A stretch of 64,000 bases of DNA from Marsupella aquatica (GCA_973895155.1 OZ316894.1:7130001-7194000), one strand, 5' to 3'; counted from the first letter of the stretch, positions 36,380 to 49,679 are shown. The notes: generated from the sequence alone by a model not told the origin. Numbers and translations: made by a program.

Positions 36380-38880
36380 GCTAGGTCTACCTATTCTTCA
36401 GAACGGGCCTAACTGATTCAAGTGGGGGACCCACTTTTCCACTTCTCTCCATCTCAGATCGAGAGAGTTGTTTTGACTGTGCAGGCTCCGTATCAATTCT
36501 TCGTGTATCATTCGCAATTGAGTTTTACGAGCACTGTCTTAGTTTATTGCAAGCAATAGCAGAAGTACTTTTTTCGCTTTCAAATCCATGCCTTGCAAGC
36601 AATAGCAGAAGTACTTTTTCGTTCGCTATCGATCAGGAAGTTCCGGATACACAGTCTGAACCATGCCTGGTGGCTTGGCCTCTTATCTCCGCGTCTCATG
36701 GAAATCATCTCTCGTTTGCGGCGCCTTCGGGTGGGGTATAGTAGAGGGGCTATTCGGGTACAGTCTCCTCTCAATCCGGATGGGACCGAAGGGTGACTGC
36801 TTGTTGTAAACTCTAGCAGATCGTAAAGCACATCGTCCTGTTGCCAGACAATCGTAATGCTGCCAACTTCAAAAAGCCTTTGACGGCCCTACGTACATTG
36901 CCTCAATGCTAACGAAGAGTAATGTTCCACACAACAGATAATGCCGGAGTAAATATCAATCTAGGGACACATTTGGACAAGATGTGGGATCAAAGGAAAT
37001 TAACATGCAATAAATATGAATGTCGGGACGAGGGAAACAAAGTTTGAGGGAGATCTACAGTAGCTAATCTCGGGGCTAAATATCGTTGGGCGGGGGAGGA
37101 ACTATCAAATCGATAGGAAAGTAACAGCATATATTCAAATGAAAAATCTGACTAATTTGTTCATCAAGCCTTCAGTCGAACATTTAGATTTTTTTCTCTT
37201 GTTTTGGTTTGTGACTGAAATCGGGCCAACAGCAATCGTATACTGTGGGCGGTATTCGCTTGCAAAGTTCAGATACGTACGGAGGATCGAAAGTCTGTCT
37301 TTCTTTACCTCATGGTGGTTTACAGCACACAAGAGCGGAATAAGGCACTTACATGGCCTCGGACGACTGTTGAACAAGGATACAAATAGTAGATTGTCGA
37401 CCTCGCCAGCTACTTAGTCTCAATGACGGGCGAGGTACAATGTCAACAGGCATATCATTGCATGGGGGAGAGGCAAGATGCTCTACAGGTCCTAGTTGTA
37501 GCCTCGGTTAGTCGCCTTGATGGCTCGATGTCTCATCGTGCCCCTCACACAAGAGGCGAGGATCTACGTACTCGTTATACGGTAGACTCGAAGAAATCCC
37601 GAGTAGCAGTGGGAGGACTAACTGTACTAATGGTTGCCTTGTTACGTTCACATATCACTGTGAAGCCGACACCATTCTGGAGCTAGTGCATGTAGCTCTC
37701 CGCCAAAAGGGACCCATGGCGAACCATGAATTTGCTTTCGGTAGCTCAACCTAGGATCATTGTTTGATGAGTGCACATCAAGTAAGAGTTCAATGGAGTA
37801 CACATGGTCAAGCCTGGATATGTTTTTTCTGCTTTTGTCTGCTGAAAGTCTGACCATTTGTAAATGAGTGCCCCCTTGAGCAAGAATCGTGGCAAGAATT
37901 ACGTATCGATCCTTTCTTCATTAACACAATGCGATCACAGTGGATGAAGTATCTAGAATCGAGTACACACTAAGCATAAATAAAATTCAATCATAAATTA
38001 TTCACTCGTAATGTATGAATCATCATTTTGACAATACGTTACTAGCTCGGCACAGAAAGCTGACATGCAGATCGACCGAGCCAAGCTAGATATAAAGTGC
38101 GCAAATTTACTCCACGCCACAGGGCACTGTAGTTCAGGGTTCTAGAGGCAATACATAACGCAACAAATTGGATAGAGTAGAAATTGAGGAACAAGAAATT
38201 GCTTGTCGGAATAAACATCATTCTGGACATTCCATAGATACACTGTGATTGAAGAGGAAAGAGCGAACTAAACAGATTGAGCATTTTCCTTGTGTGCACG
38301 GCAAGTCGCCCGTGGTCTCCTGATCGAGCTTTGTGTTGTAGTTATCGCTCGTTTGGAGTGTATCCCAACGTGTGTTTGAGTTCATCGTCCACGGGTTTCC
38401 GCTGCAGTGAGAAACTGGCACCAGAAGACATTTGCGTCTCAACATCATTCGCTACAGGAAATATAAATAAAAGGGAGTCGCCCTTCAATTCGGTTTTGTG
38501 AATCAGATCAGAATTTCGAAAATTGAGGTGATCCAAGTTGAAGTAGATCTTCAATCCGATTCGGACCCACAGGACAAACAGATGTCCCCAAGAGAATTGA
38601 AAACAGCAATCCGAATCTGAATTAAGGGCTTTGAGAGACGATTGCATCCTCCGGGAGTGTCCGTGTCTGTGCCCGCCATGGCCGTCTCGAAAGTTCTGTA
38701 TATCTGAATAATCTGTTCAACCTAAACTCTAATGACTCTAAAATCAGATAGTTACTCATAACTGGTTACCCAACTGTTGAATGTGTTGGCAGTTTTGAAA
38801 CGATTCATCTAATCCATGTTAGTGGGCAGAGGACCGGTGGTGTACTTAGGTAAACGAATCAAGATATTTCGCCATCAAAC
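36380..38880. other. Intergenic, no gene recognised
   Basis: Short ORFs only. One 46-bp direct duplication (TTGCAAGCAATAGCAGAAGT at 36547 and 36593). A 101-codon minus ORF at 38342-38647 has no recognised motif. Confidence 0.4.
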
Positions 38881-38904
38881 CTCAGCACAAGTATAATAGG
38901 GCGT

Positions 38905-39010
38905 GTCAAACCAAGCTTGTAAAAGCTTGTAACTCAGTTACAAATCATGACATCAAAGCTTGTAACTCATGACATATAAGCTTGTAACTAGGTTACAAAT
39001 CATGACATAA
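38905..39010. repeat. Short repeats around AGCTTGTAACT
   Basis: AAGCTTGTAACTCAGTTACA-type units recur at about 38915, 38930, 38955 and 38980, with TCATGACAT between them, forming overlapping direct and inverted copies (TTGTAACT/AGTTACAA). Confidence 0.5.
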
Positions 39011-41740
39011 TTTGCTTTTAAAGCCAAAGACAATATCGCTAAGGATGACCAACATACATACCCCATAATTTTATGTCCAAATGTTCACAGTCATTCTCTG
39101 CTTACGGAAGAACTTTGACACTCCCTAATATACCGTAGCATATGGGTCTCACTGTTTTTTTGCACCCATGACAAGGTCTTTGTAAAATCCCTAGCACCCA
39201 TTGCCTTCACACATCATCCGTTTTTCACCCAAGCGCAAACATTCCCCTCAACATGCATAATTGGGGTTTTTATAAGCATGCTCAATTGTGTTTTGGACAA
39301 CACCAACGTACAACAACTGTTAGGCCTCAGAATAGCAAAAAGTTGAAAATCACAAAAAACAAAGAACCAATGCTAATACAAAGTTTACAATTGGATTGGT
39401 TCATTTTTTGGATTATAACTAGTAATTTTATACATCTAATTCAGTTACTTATCAGTCAGGCATTAGATTTTATTGATAAATGCATTTGATAGTTGATGGA
39501 TAAGAATCATAAGAAAAAGTGCATATTGTTGGCGTAGATACACAAATAAAATCAGATGTTCAGACATAAAAGCATTATTTAGCCGTGACTGTGCACTTTA
39601 AAAGTTAGACCTGTACGCTAATTAACTCGGTTATTCTTTTCTTTTTGGGTTCTTCTGTTGTTGTTTCTGATTGTCGGGCATGATGTGAATGTACTAAGAT
39701 GCTACAAAAAGAATATAGCCATACTTTTGTCTTCTCAACTCCATGTGGGTTGAATTTGTTGAGTTATAATTACGTCGTCAATCTTGCTTGGTAGCTACTT
39801 ATGTCGGATATCAATAAATTGAACAAATTCATAGACTAAAAATGGATTCCATGAACTTTCTAATAACCTTCTGTCATCAAACCATTCAGGTCAGATAGAA
39901 TGAAAGGAAAAGGAAATACCAAGGAAAAAGTAACTAAGATTGGAGGAGGGCAAAAAATAAAGAAAATGGATACAAGGTCAAAGGGTGTCTGAGAAGTGAG
40001 CTAGGATAAAACAAATAGGGTTAATTGCAAGTTTAAGTTTAGTTGAGCTTTTGTAAGGGTGTCTGAGAAGGGAGGATAAATCAAAGAATCAAAAGGAACA
40101 AATTTTGCATACTTCTTTGTGAATCAGGAAGTAGTGTATCATTCAAATGCATGCACCTTTGTGAATCAAGAAGTAGTGTTATCATTCAAATGCATGCACT
40201 TGTCTCAACCAGAAAGTATTGTCCCTCTCTCACATCTAAAAATGTGTGCAGGTTTTCAATAACTTTCTTATAATCATTCTTAACAGTAGTATTTCATAAA
40301 CTAGTGAAATTAAAATATCTCTTCACATGAACTCTTATAATGATTGTTTCAATTCTCTTATATAATTCAAAATAGACATGTAATAGGATGAACATGCTAT
40401 AATGGGGACTCTTTGGTAGGTTGTTTGGGCAAATACTTCATAGAAATCCAAGGACAGGGACAGGCAATTGAAAATACAAAGGCAGGAACAATTCCTTCAT
40501 TCTTCACGTGTCAAGGTATTATAAGGTTAGGGTATCAGTTCTACTGGTTTGAGCACACTGTTATTGTTAAAGCTCATCTCACCTCCCAACCTTGAAATTA
40601 AAAATGATTGGTTTCCCCCCAAGTCCTAATGGGAAGGGATTCCTTTTCTATATTTTGTAAAAAAGTTGTACTGGCCGATGCCTACAAGGTCTAGGAAGGA
40701 AAATATGTGGGACCCACACCATATAAATAGTATTAAAACTATTTAAAGCCCTCAATCTGTCCTAATTTTATTGACAGCAATGACATCTTCAAAGATCTGT
40801 AGAATCCAAATATTTATTAATATTTGTCCTTAAATATTAAAATCCTAAACCTGATTGACCAAATATTATATAGAGTGATTTGAGAAATAGTTTTGTCATA
40901 CAAACCCCTGGATACAAACTTCAGAATGTTTTGTTGTAAACTCTAACTGGGAAATGGCTAGATTATGTATTACATTAAAATTTAAAATGACAAGGGAATA
41001 TGTGTCAGTTCCTTACAAGCATTAAAGTAACATAAGTAGGGGGTCCACAAACTAGTTGGAGATACCCATATCAAATGGGATCAGTGTCAGTTAGATTTTC
41101 TACGATACCTTAAGCTTCACAATAAAGTGTCTGTAACTTATAACCCAATCAGGTAATGATGGTGTATACTTTAAAATACGTCCAAATAGCAGGCCAAACA
41201 ATTACTTTCAAAAAAATCCGGTGACGGCAGTCATGTATTTCAAAACATCAAAACTGAACAAGAAAGTACTTATAAATTGATCAACTGATGATAGTGAGAA
41301 CTTAAAAACTCAAGCAATAATAGGAAATTAGCCAGGTGATAACATATGACATTATTGAATATAGTTGGCCCATGCTATTTTAACTTATTGATAATAAATT
41401 CTATTGTACCCTATTTAGAGTACTGATAAATTTAGTTTATGAAACAGAAGCTATTCCTTAGTATTCAAATGTATTGAAACAATGATTCTCAAAAAGCCAT
41501 CCTAGTCATAAAGCACTAGTTAAGGGGAAACTAGATTGAGTCAGTAGGTTTTTACAGTAAAGCCTCTAGACCATGACTCTAGGGCCCACCAAAGTATATA
41601 TATATAAAGATGATGTGCATAGATATGTATATTATATATGACATGAATGAGAATATATGTGCATGTAAAGAAGCCGTGCATAGACATGTTGGTATAATAT
41701 TATGTATGACATGATATTAATATTAGAATGGGAATAGGTA
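39011..41740. other. AT-rich intergenic DNA, nothing recognised
   Basis: No ORF with coding character and no repeats with clear boundaries, except two diverged copies of TCAGGAAGTAGTGTWTCATTC near 40125-40200. Confidence 0.45.
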
Positions 41741-41814
41741 ATATATTTTGTTACAGTTTACTATACTCTTTTCTATTCACGTTCAAAGAACCTTTACTCA
41801 CGTGTTTAAAGAAC

Positions 41815-43640
41815 TCATAGTCAGGGCTAGTAAAATAAAAATGCACATGTTTGAAGAGGAGAGGTGCAGTAGTTTCTGGGTAAATGAAAAATGGTTGAAG
41901 TGAGGAGAGGTACTGTAGTTTTTGGGTGACAGACAAGCACACTAAATTAACTCGGACTAGAATACATAGTTGTGCCACTTTTACAGTGGTGGTCATTGAA
42001 AATTTGCAGGGCACAAAATTAAAAAATCTGGTGAAAGGTAAGTAATAAAGTCAGGGCTAGTAAAATAAAAATGCACATGTTTGAAGAGGACAGACAAGTA
42101 CTCTAAATTAAGTCCTATAATACACAGAGTGGTGCGTCATTGAAATTTTTCTTTTCGGGCACAAAATTAAAAAATCTGGTCAAAGGTAATAAAGTCAGGG
42201 CTAGTAAAATAAAATTGCACATGTTTGCAGAGGAAAGGTGCAACAGTTTTTGTGTAAATGAATTAAAAATGCACAGATTTGAAGAGAGGAGAGGTGCTGT
42301 AGTTTTGGGGTGACAAACAAGTACACTAAATTAACTCCTATAATACACAGCCACTTTTTACAGTGGTTGTCATTGAAATTTGCAGGGCAAAAAATTAAAA
42401 AAATCTGGTGAAAGGTAAGTAATAAAGTCAGGGCTAGTAAAATAAAAATGCACAGGTTTGAAGTGAGGAGAGGTACTGTAGGTTTTGGGTGACAGACAAG
42501 CACACTAAATTAACTCCTATAATACATAGTTGTGTCCCTTTTTACAGTGGTGGGCATTGAAAATTTGCAGGGCACAAAATTCAAAAATCTGGAGAAAGGT
42601 AAGTAATAAAGTCAGGGCTAGTAAAATAAAATTGCACATGTTTGAAGAGGAGAGGTGCCATAGTTTCTGGGTAAATGAATTAAAAATGTACAGGTTGGAA
42701 GTGAGGAGAGGTACTGTAGTTTTGGGGTGACAGACAAGTACACTAAATTAACTCCTGTAATACACAGTAGTGCCAATTTTTACAGTGGTTGTCATTGAAA
42801 TTTGCAGGACACAAAATAAAAAATCTGGTGAAAGGTTAGTAATAAAGTCAGGGCTAGTAAAATAAAAATGCACATGTTTGAAGAGGAGAGGTGCCGTAGT
42901 TTCTGGGTAAATGAATTAAAAATGCACAGGTTTGAAGTGAGGAGAGGTACTGTAGTTTTGGGGTGACAGACAAGTACACTAAATTAACTCGTGTAATACA
43001 CAGTAGTGCCACTTTTACAGTGGTGGTCATTGAAAATTTGCAGGGCAAAAAATTAAAAAATCTGGTGAATGGCAAGTAATAAAGTCAGGGCTACTAAAAA
43101 AACAAATGCAAGCCATATGTTTGACGAGAACAGACAAGTACACTAAATTAAGTCCTACAATACACAGACGCACCACTTTTCAGAGTGGTGCGTCAGTGAA
43201 ATTTGGTGGGCAGAAAATTTAAAAATCTGGTCAAAGGTAAGTAATAAAGTCAGGGCTAGTAAAATAAACATTGCACATGTTTGAAGAGGAGAGGTGCAGT
43301 AGTTTCTGGGTAAATAAATTAAAAATGCACAGGTTTGAAGTGAGGAGAGGTACTGTAGTTTTGGGGTGAGAGACAAGGACACTAAACTCCTGTACTAATA
43401 CATAGTTGTGCCACTTTTTACAGTGGTTGTCATTGAAATTTGCAGGGCAAAAAATTAAAAAATCTGGTGAAAGGTAAGTAATAAAGTCAGGGCTAGTAAA
43501 ATAAAAATGCACATGTTTGAAGAGGACAGACAAGTACACTAAATTAACTCCTATAATACACAGTTGCGCCACATTCTACAGTGATTGTCATTGAAATTTG
43601 CAGGGCACAAAATTAAAAAATCTGGTCAAAGGTAAATAAT
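41815..43640 (+). repeat. ~237-bp satellite-like tandem array
   Basis: GTCAGGGCTAGTAAAATAAA or a variant recurs near 41820, 42050, 42196, 42428, 42611, 42848, 43085, 43247 and 43484. The full unit is about 237 bp; shorter spacings (~146, 162, 183) are internally deleted units. Each unit contains GAGGAGAGGTRCYGTAG, GGGTGACAGACAAGTACACT, TTTGCAGGGCA and, at the junction, AAAGGTAAGTAATAAAG. Minus-strand ORFs through the array are repeat artefacts. Confidence 0.88.
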
Positions 43641-45920
43641 AAATCAAAAGTGTGAATTGAGTTGTGTGACTCACAAAGAGCTGCACCATTGTCCAAGAAA
43701 GGCAAGAATAATCACAAAAGACACCCAAAAAAATTGAAAAATTTCAACACAATGCAAGAGGATCAGTGTACGCGCCGGGATGAAAGAGGATACTCCCTCC
43801 ATGATCCATGGAAGGAAGTGTTGTATGTATTCAATACAAGTACATGTATTATACATATTGAATATTGTGTGCAACACATTTTTGTATAATACTGGTAAGA
43901 GGAGTTTAATTGCTAATATATTTTAGTCACTAGAGTATTGCATACACTAAATAATCAATAAAAAAATGTTCTCCCAATATTTGTAGTGATTTTTAGTCAT
44001 TTGCACTGTCATTTTCAATGCCAAAAAACAAAAGCAATAAGACCCAAAGACATAGTGAAGTGCTTGGCATGGGCGTTGATGGCAAGGTGTCGGGCAAGGG
44101 GCACACTCGCAATGTAGGGCAACCCCTCAAAGGGCTCCAGTCCCGCATGGGTGGGGGCAGGGGGGCGGACGGCCAAAGAGGCGTAATGGTGAATGACAAA
44201 AAGAGAGACCAAAAAATAGGGAAAAGGGAGGTTAAGGTTTAGAAGGAACAAAAGAGAAAAAATGTTTTAAAAAATGAGAAAAAAATTAGAAAGAAAGCAC
44301 CCTCTGATTGTGTTATACTTTTGTGGTTGTCATAGCGAGTCTTTTGTGTAGTGACATCTTTTATTCAAGAATTGTTTTGTGCAAGGAGAAAAAAGAAAAA
44401 AAAGAAAATGGAACTTTTGTGACTGCCATAACCAGTATTTTACACAACGATATCTTTCACTCAACAAAAGTTTTTGTGCAGTAATATACTTTAACAATTG
44501 TTTTTTATTCAACGATATCTTTTGCACCACGATCTATTTCTTAACAACATCTTTTATGTAACGCACAGGAAATGAAAGGATGGCGACAAAATTGTCATCT
44601 TTGCAAAACCCTAAACCTGAAACCAATAATATAACGTTGCACCAATTTATAGAGTGGTCGTCATTCAAATGCATGGGCATTTTTGGTTAAAAACAAAACA
44701 AAACAAGAAAAAGACAAGGACAAGGACAAGGACAAAGGAATAGGACCAAAAAAACCATGCCGGCCCTTGGATGCATCCGTGACAACAACATCAAGCCGCG
44801 AAAACCCTGACTCTTAGTCGACTTGCTCCTTAGACTCTCCTTGACTTTTTACTTCACAACATTTCACATAACGACAACTTTGGTGAATATAATTTACTCT
44901 AGCTAGATTGTTGTCTGTTGCCAAAATTCAGAATCAATAGTATGACTCCACACCAGGTTTCTAGCCTCCTGCACACTCAATCCCAAAAAATCCAAGATTG
45001 TACTCTGCAAAATGCCCAAGGAAATGTGTCACTTGTCTATCCAACGATTAATACGTGCAAACCGTACTTTTCTTTGCTTAAACCGTTGGTATCGTATTAT
45101 GGGGTCGTGGAGGGACGCTATTTGGAGGATTTCCACACCTAAGGATGAGTATGTTTGATTCCGCTCCCGGAAGTGTACTTTTTTGATCAAGTCCAAGGGA
45201 CTGGTCCTACCATCTACAACTCATGCCCACCGGGTGAGTGTTGTCACCACCCCCCTCTCATGGGCAAGCATACAAACATTTACAATAAGATTTGAACACT
45301 AGTGACAAGGGCAAATGTTTCCACAACGAAACCGACCACATGCACTAGGGGAGGAAACAAACAACACAAGCAACAACAAGTGACACACAAAATATTGGAA
45401 CCTCAAGCCAAATCCAGATCTCTTGGTGTTTCCCGTAACACATGCAAGGACAACCCGACCTCCTACCGTCTGCCCAACTCCTGCCTCGGGGGGACAAGTG
45501 CTACGTTCTCCACCTCACTACTCTGGCTTGAACTTCTCCTAATTGGTGCGCTACTCACAAAAGCTACTCAAAAGCATTAGAGCACTACGATGAGTTCCCC
45601 CCCCCCCTCACTACTCCGGGGCTCTCCCCTTAAATACTGGAAACAAACACACCAAAGCACCCCTCACGGGGTCACAAAGATGGCGGCTACCCTAGCGGCA
45701 CCGCTAAAACTCTTCATGAAGAAATCCCTAATCCTAAAGAATGCGGCAAACACATGCTCCTAAAAACCCTAATCTAACTATGGGACCGACGATGCCTTCG
45801 ACGGCGCCCCCCAACATCGCTACGTAAACCGTGAAAACGCAAGGGACCCCACAATTGCCGAAACTAGGTGCCACTCTGATTTCACCCCTGAGCTCACCCT
45901 TGGGTAGCCCTGCTCCCCCT
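43641..45920. other. Intergenic, no supported gene
   Basis: Low-complexity A-rich tracts (44190-44410) and three to four loose repeats of TTTTGTGYARYGAYATCTTT between 44320 and 44560. A C-rich run at about 45598-45607. Confidence 0.4.
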
Positions 45921-45929
45921 GATCATGAA

Positions 45930-46870
45930 TCACCAAACCGCTCCCAAAACGGACGCCGGACGACCAAGTTATGGTCGTTTTAGTTTCCTATACCGACCAA
46001 CTTCGTCGGGCCCTAACTTACTCATCCTGGCTCCATTTGAGGAGCGCTGCCTCTTGTTAGAATCAGCTCCACGAGCTCTTTCCAACAAGCCCGTGAGTGC
46101 CCACTTCCGAAAAGTTTTCAAAGTCAAGAGATCATACGACCAAGTCCGTACGGCTACCCTAGTCCTCCTCCTCACTCACGATGCTCTGGCTTGGGCCCCG
46201 TGAGTTGGTCTCCTCATCAGTCCTCCTTCTCCTCACTCACGGTGCCCTGGCTTGAGCTCCATGAGTTGGTCTCCTCATCGCTCTCTATTGGAGTGGATAC
46301 CACTCCGCTAAACAATGGCTCACTTGAGTCCACCACCTCCTATCCTATCTATCTACCCTACCAGCCTCAATCCTCCTTATCGCCACCACCGGTCCGTTGT
46401 AAAAGGAGGGGGCCCCTATAATTGTCGAAACTAAAATTTTCTCAAAATTCACTTCTGAAAACATATATGAGGAGCCCTCCTCTTCCTGATCATGGCTCCG
46501 TAAACGGTGCACAAAATGGAGATCAAACGACCAAGATATGATCGTTTAACTTTTCACGGGGCACCGTCTCCCTCCGTTTTGTCCGTACAACACCAGGGGG
46601 CTCCGGCTTTGCAAAACATAGATCACGGGTTCTTCTTATGTGCTGCTACCTCCTCCTTCCCTTGCAAAACCGGGACCTCCTGCCGTACGGCCTCAAAACC
46701 CCCGTATTCTCAAAAAACGCGATCTATTGTATCTCCCCCGTCTTAGCTCTGTTTCGGTCGTGTGACACATCTTTGGATTCAGCTCGGCAAGCTCTTTCCA
46801 ACAAGCCTGTAGAATCCTGATTTTGAGATGGTCAAAAATCTGATGTTCGTACAACCAGGGTCCGTACACA
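45930..46870 (+). repeat. Two diverged copies of an unidentified repeat
   Basis: ACGACCAAGWTATGRTCGTTT (45962, 46528) and CTCTTTCCAACAAGCC (46077, 46793) each occur twice in the same order. A 62-bp direct duplication (GAGTTGGTCTCCTCATC) lies at about 46188-46285. The look is that of LTR or TIR element debris, but no ends or coding domains were found. Confidence 0.4.
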
Positions 46871-47653
46871 CGTTGAAAGCAAGCACAAGAGGGAAAGGGT
46901 TTAGGGTTTAGGTATGGGTAGAAACCCCACAAGTGAGAATAGAGAAAAAGGGAAGGAAGAAAGTGTGAGGGCCCCTTCTACGAATGTGTTCTTCTACGGA
47001 GTGCCTCTCTACGAAGTGGGGAAGGGAAAGAGAGCAAAAACCATGTGAGGACCACACAAAGGGTGAAGGGGAACACAATTGTGGGAACCCCTTCCTTCTA
47101 AGGGCCCTCCCACCATCACTACTCCAAGATTGCCTAGTTTGCCATTTTACGGGCGTTGAGGTCCCTCAAGATGTCACTGTTTGATATAGACCTAAAATCA
47201 ACTAGAGAACCTCAGTTTTGCATGGGGCTCATTGAGGGCTTCAAATGAATCCAAACATGACCATGTTTGGAATAGTACTAGCGCAGCAACGTCTGTTTTA
47301 AGTTTCAACATCTTCTATATTTTGATCATTCTTCTTGTTTTGCGCCTTACGTGGAACCTCCGACCAGCCCCCACCCCTCCAATATGCCCACACCTTGGCT
47401 CCAAGTCCTTGGGCTGCCTTGTGGCCTCCTTGTACCCCCTCAATGGTTCCCTTGTCATCCATCATCGCCCGACACCCCTCACAACTCCGGCCTCCGGTTA
47501 TCGCATCCATTTATTAGAACTAACAAAAATAAAAAATTTGAAAATCTAAAAACTTTTACTACACCTACTTGTCTTTCTACTTATATATGTAATTATAAGT
47601 CATCACTAAGTTACTACCGGGTTTGGGGCCCTGTCACAAAATGCCTTGTTGTT
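46871..47653. other. Intergenic, no gene recognised
   Basis: Contains a short (TTTAGGG)2 stretch near 46898, too short to be telomeric. Overlapping plus ORFs around 47230-47970 are mostly the antisense of the methyltransferase-like gene. Confidence 0.4.
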
Positions 47654-47661
47654 AGGGAACT

Positions 47662-47682
47662 CTCGGGGGTCTCACTATATGG
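47662..47682 (+). mobile_element. Orphan terminus of the CTCGGGGG TIR-element family
   Basis: CTCGGGGGTCTCACTATAT plus GG matches the ends of the elements at 49055-49362 and 51665-51970. Only 21 bp are present before sequence coding on the minus strand resumes. The outer 8 bp, AGGGAACT, have no partner nearby, so the rest of the element was probably lost by deletion. Confidence 0.7.
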
Positions 47683-48179
47683 ATGCAACACACTTCACCA
47701 TATCCACAATATCATTCTCCGAAAATGGGACCTCATCATTTTCAGAGCCAAGCGCATTGAATCCATACGGAATGTTTGCAATCGCAAGTGTGTAATTCAT
47801 TTTCTCTACAAACTTATCCAGCGCCCTAACATCTCCACAATGCAATGTATATCTGATGAAATTTCCATCAGCATTTTTCCACCGATGGTCACTCGACTAT
47901 GCTTCAAACGTTTCTATCCCACGATGACGGTTGTAGTTCTCAATCGCCTCTTGAACATAATTCTTAAACCCTAGGGGAATAACACTCGAAGTCAGCTCCT
48001 TTGAAGGCTTCTCAACCACATCGGCACCAATTGCTTCTTTGTTCATCTTCTTCGAAAAGGCTTTCAACTGCAAACACAAACTTGTTAAAAGAATCCGGAC
48101 AAAAGAAAATGGGGAGCCTAAACCATTTGCGCATTCAAACAACGTAATCATGTTGGAAAGTAATCGAATCTTCAGGATG

Positions 48180-48510
48180 AATGCGACATGGGATATGCGG
48201 TATCCAAATTTGCATTCAAACAAGCAAAACCCACATCAAAACCTCCCCAATGTCAAAACTCCACAAGTGAATCCAAAATGGGATACCCCGTATGGACCCA
48301 CTTCACATTCAAACCTCAAATACCTAAAGAAAACCTCCACAATGTTCAAAAACCCAAAGTGAATCCGAGATGGGATACCCCGTATCCCACTCCACATTCA
48401 AACAACAAATCCAGTAAGAAAACCTCCCAACAAAGCAAAATATGATATTGAATCCAAGATGGGATACAGACTGTGTATCCCTCTCTGGATTCAAACAACA
48501 ATTACCGTCA
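48180..48510. repeat. ~90-bp repeats, probably intronic
   Basis: GTGAATCCRARATGGGATAC and CACATTCAAACAAC-like segments recur about four times (GGGATA near 48189, 48269, 48372, 48461). They lie between coding parts 2 and 3 of the methyltransferase-like gene, hence presumably within an intron. Confidence 0.6.
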
Positions 48511-49054
48511 GAAAACCCATACCATATCCTATTAGTCGATCATTTGAGAAACAAATAGGAAATTCCAATCAATGGAGGTGGAGAACATACCACATTGAAC
48601 AACTTCCCACTCCATCTTTCGAGCTTGGCAAATTCTGTTTCCTTCAAAAACATTTGTTTGCACGTCGCCTAGTCTGGTTCCCTGACAACTGAACAAAAAG
48701 CTTGCTGATTTTAACAAGTTTATTGTAACTCTCGGCTTCTTTTGCCATCTGCTCAAGAGATATCATCCGGTCCTTCACTCAGAGAAGAAGTGACTCCAAA
48801 AATGGTCGTGTTCAATTCCCGAGATTGCTCTCCAAGGTGTCGGGGTAAGGCCCCCTACGAGCTTATTCAAAGATTTCAGAATTGGCTGCGCTTTTCCCTT
48901 TCCTTTCTTGAGTTTCTTGATTGGCGACTTTTGCTTATTCTGCCCTTTGATCTCCAACCTATTCCACATATCAAAGATCTGGTCTTGGAGTTCCCAGACC
49001 TTACCTGACCTAAAGGTAATTTGGAAGAGAGGTTCATGCTTCTTCAGGCTTATG

Positions 49055-49362
49055 CTCGGGGGGGGGGGTCACTATATGGAGGGCCATACATCGCGTGCAA
49101 CGTTTTAGGGTTTGATCCCCATAACTTATAAGTGAAATTGTTTTTTTTACAAAACCCTTTCTTTCTTTCAATTTTGTCATTTTTTACTAAAAAACCCCTA
49201 AAAACTTTAAAGAAAGTATTTTTTACAATTAAATAAGCCTATGTGTTCTTTACAGTCAACCAGTCAATAAAACATGCCCTATGTGTTCTTCCACCAAACT
49301 TTAGAAGTCTTCCGCCACACCCATTTAAATGGGCCTATACTTCATCGCACGTGACCCCCGAG
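49055..49362. mobile_element. 308-bp TIR element (CTCGGGGG family) inside a coding region
   Basis: Starts CTCGGGGGGGGGGGTCACTA and ends TGACCCCCGAG. The perfect 8-bp target duplication GGCTTATG lies at 49047-49054 and 49363-49370. Removing it restores the minus-strand frame of the surrounding gene. The interior is AT-rich with no ORF, so it looks like a MITE. The 8-bp duplication is compatible with hAT and some rarer superfamilies. Confidence 0.88.
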
Positions 49363-49679
49363 GGCTTATGGCATCCCCTGGAAAAAACCCATCGAGACAC
49401 ACCTCCAAGGCACACGCTTCTCTGGTCTCCTTGGTTTTTGCCATCATCAGACATTTCACTAATTCTGGAAAATTCTCCCAAGAATGGAACATTGAAAAGT
49501 GTTTTTTGGAAATTTAGAGAAGGGGTTTTGGAATTTTTAAAACGAGGTTTTGGAATATTTAGTTTAGAGTTTTGGAATTTTCAGATTAGAGTTTTGGAAT
49601 GAACACTAAGGGCACCATTGAAATTGAAATTTGAGTTTGGCAATTGAGGTCACCCATATTTGAATACTGAATAGCAAAC

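Larger units (their letters stand above)
47683..49492 (-). pseudogene. Broken multi-exon gene with amino-methyltransferase-like motif
   Basis: Minus strand. Part 1 runs from ATG 49492 (MFHSWENFPELVKC) to about 48840 and is interrupted by the TIR element at 49055-49362; without it the frame is continuous (CLDGFFPGDAISLKKHEPLF, then FRSGKVWELQDQIFDMW). Part 2 (about 48780-48643) reads DRMISLEQMAKEAESYNKLV in another frame, after an intron or shift. Part 3 starts at acceptor TTTGCAG| (48069), has one TAG (47897-47899), and reads LHCGDVRALDKFVEKM, LAIANIPYGFNALGSENDEV, then stops at a TAG created by the TIR end. NIPYGF preceded by hydrophobic residues resembles motif IV ([DN]PPY-like) of N6-adenine/N4-cytosine methyltransferases. 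The rest of the domain is missing, so the call is tentative and the copy is dead. Confidence 0.6.

Noticed and set aside
41751-43572. Minus-strand ORFs of 73-113 codons in the 237-bp array
   Set aside because: They recur with the repeat unit, have no domain, and shift frame between monomers.
46895-46912. Telomere-like TTTAGGG repeats
   Set aside because: Only about two units; a common interstitial or telobox-type motif, not a telomere or scar.
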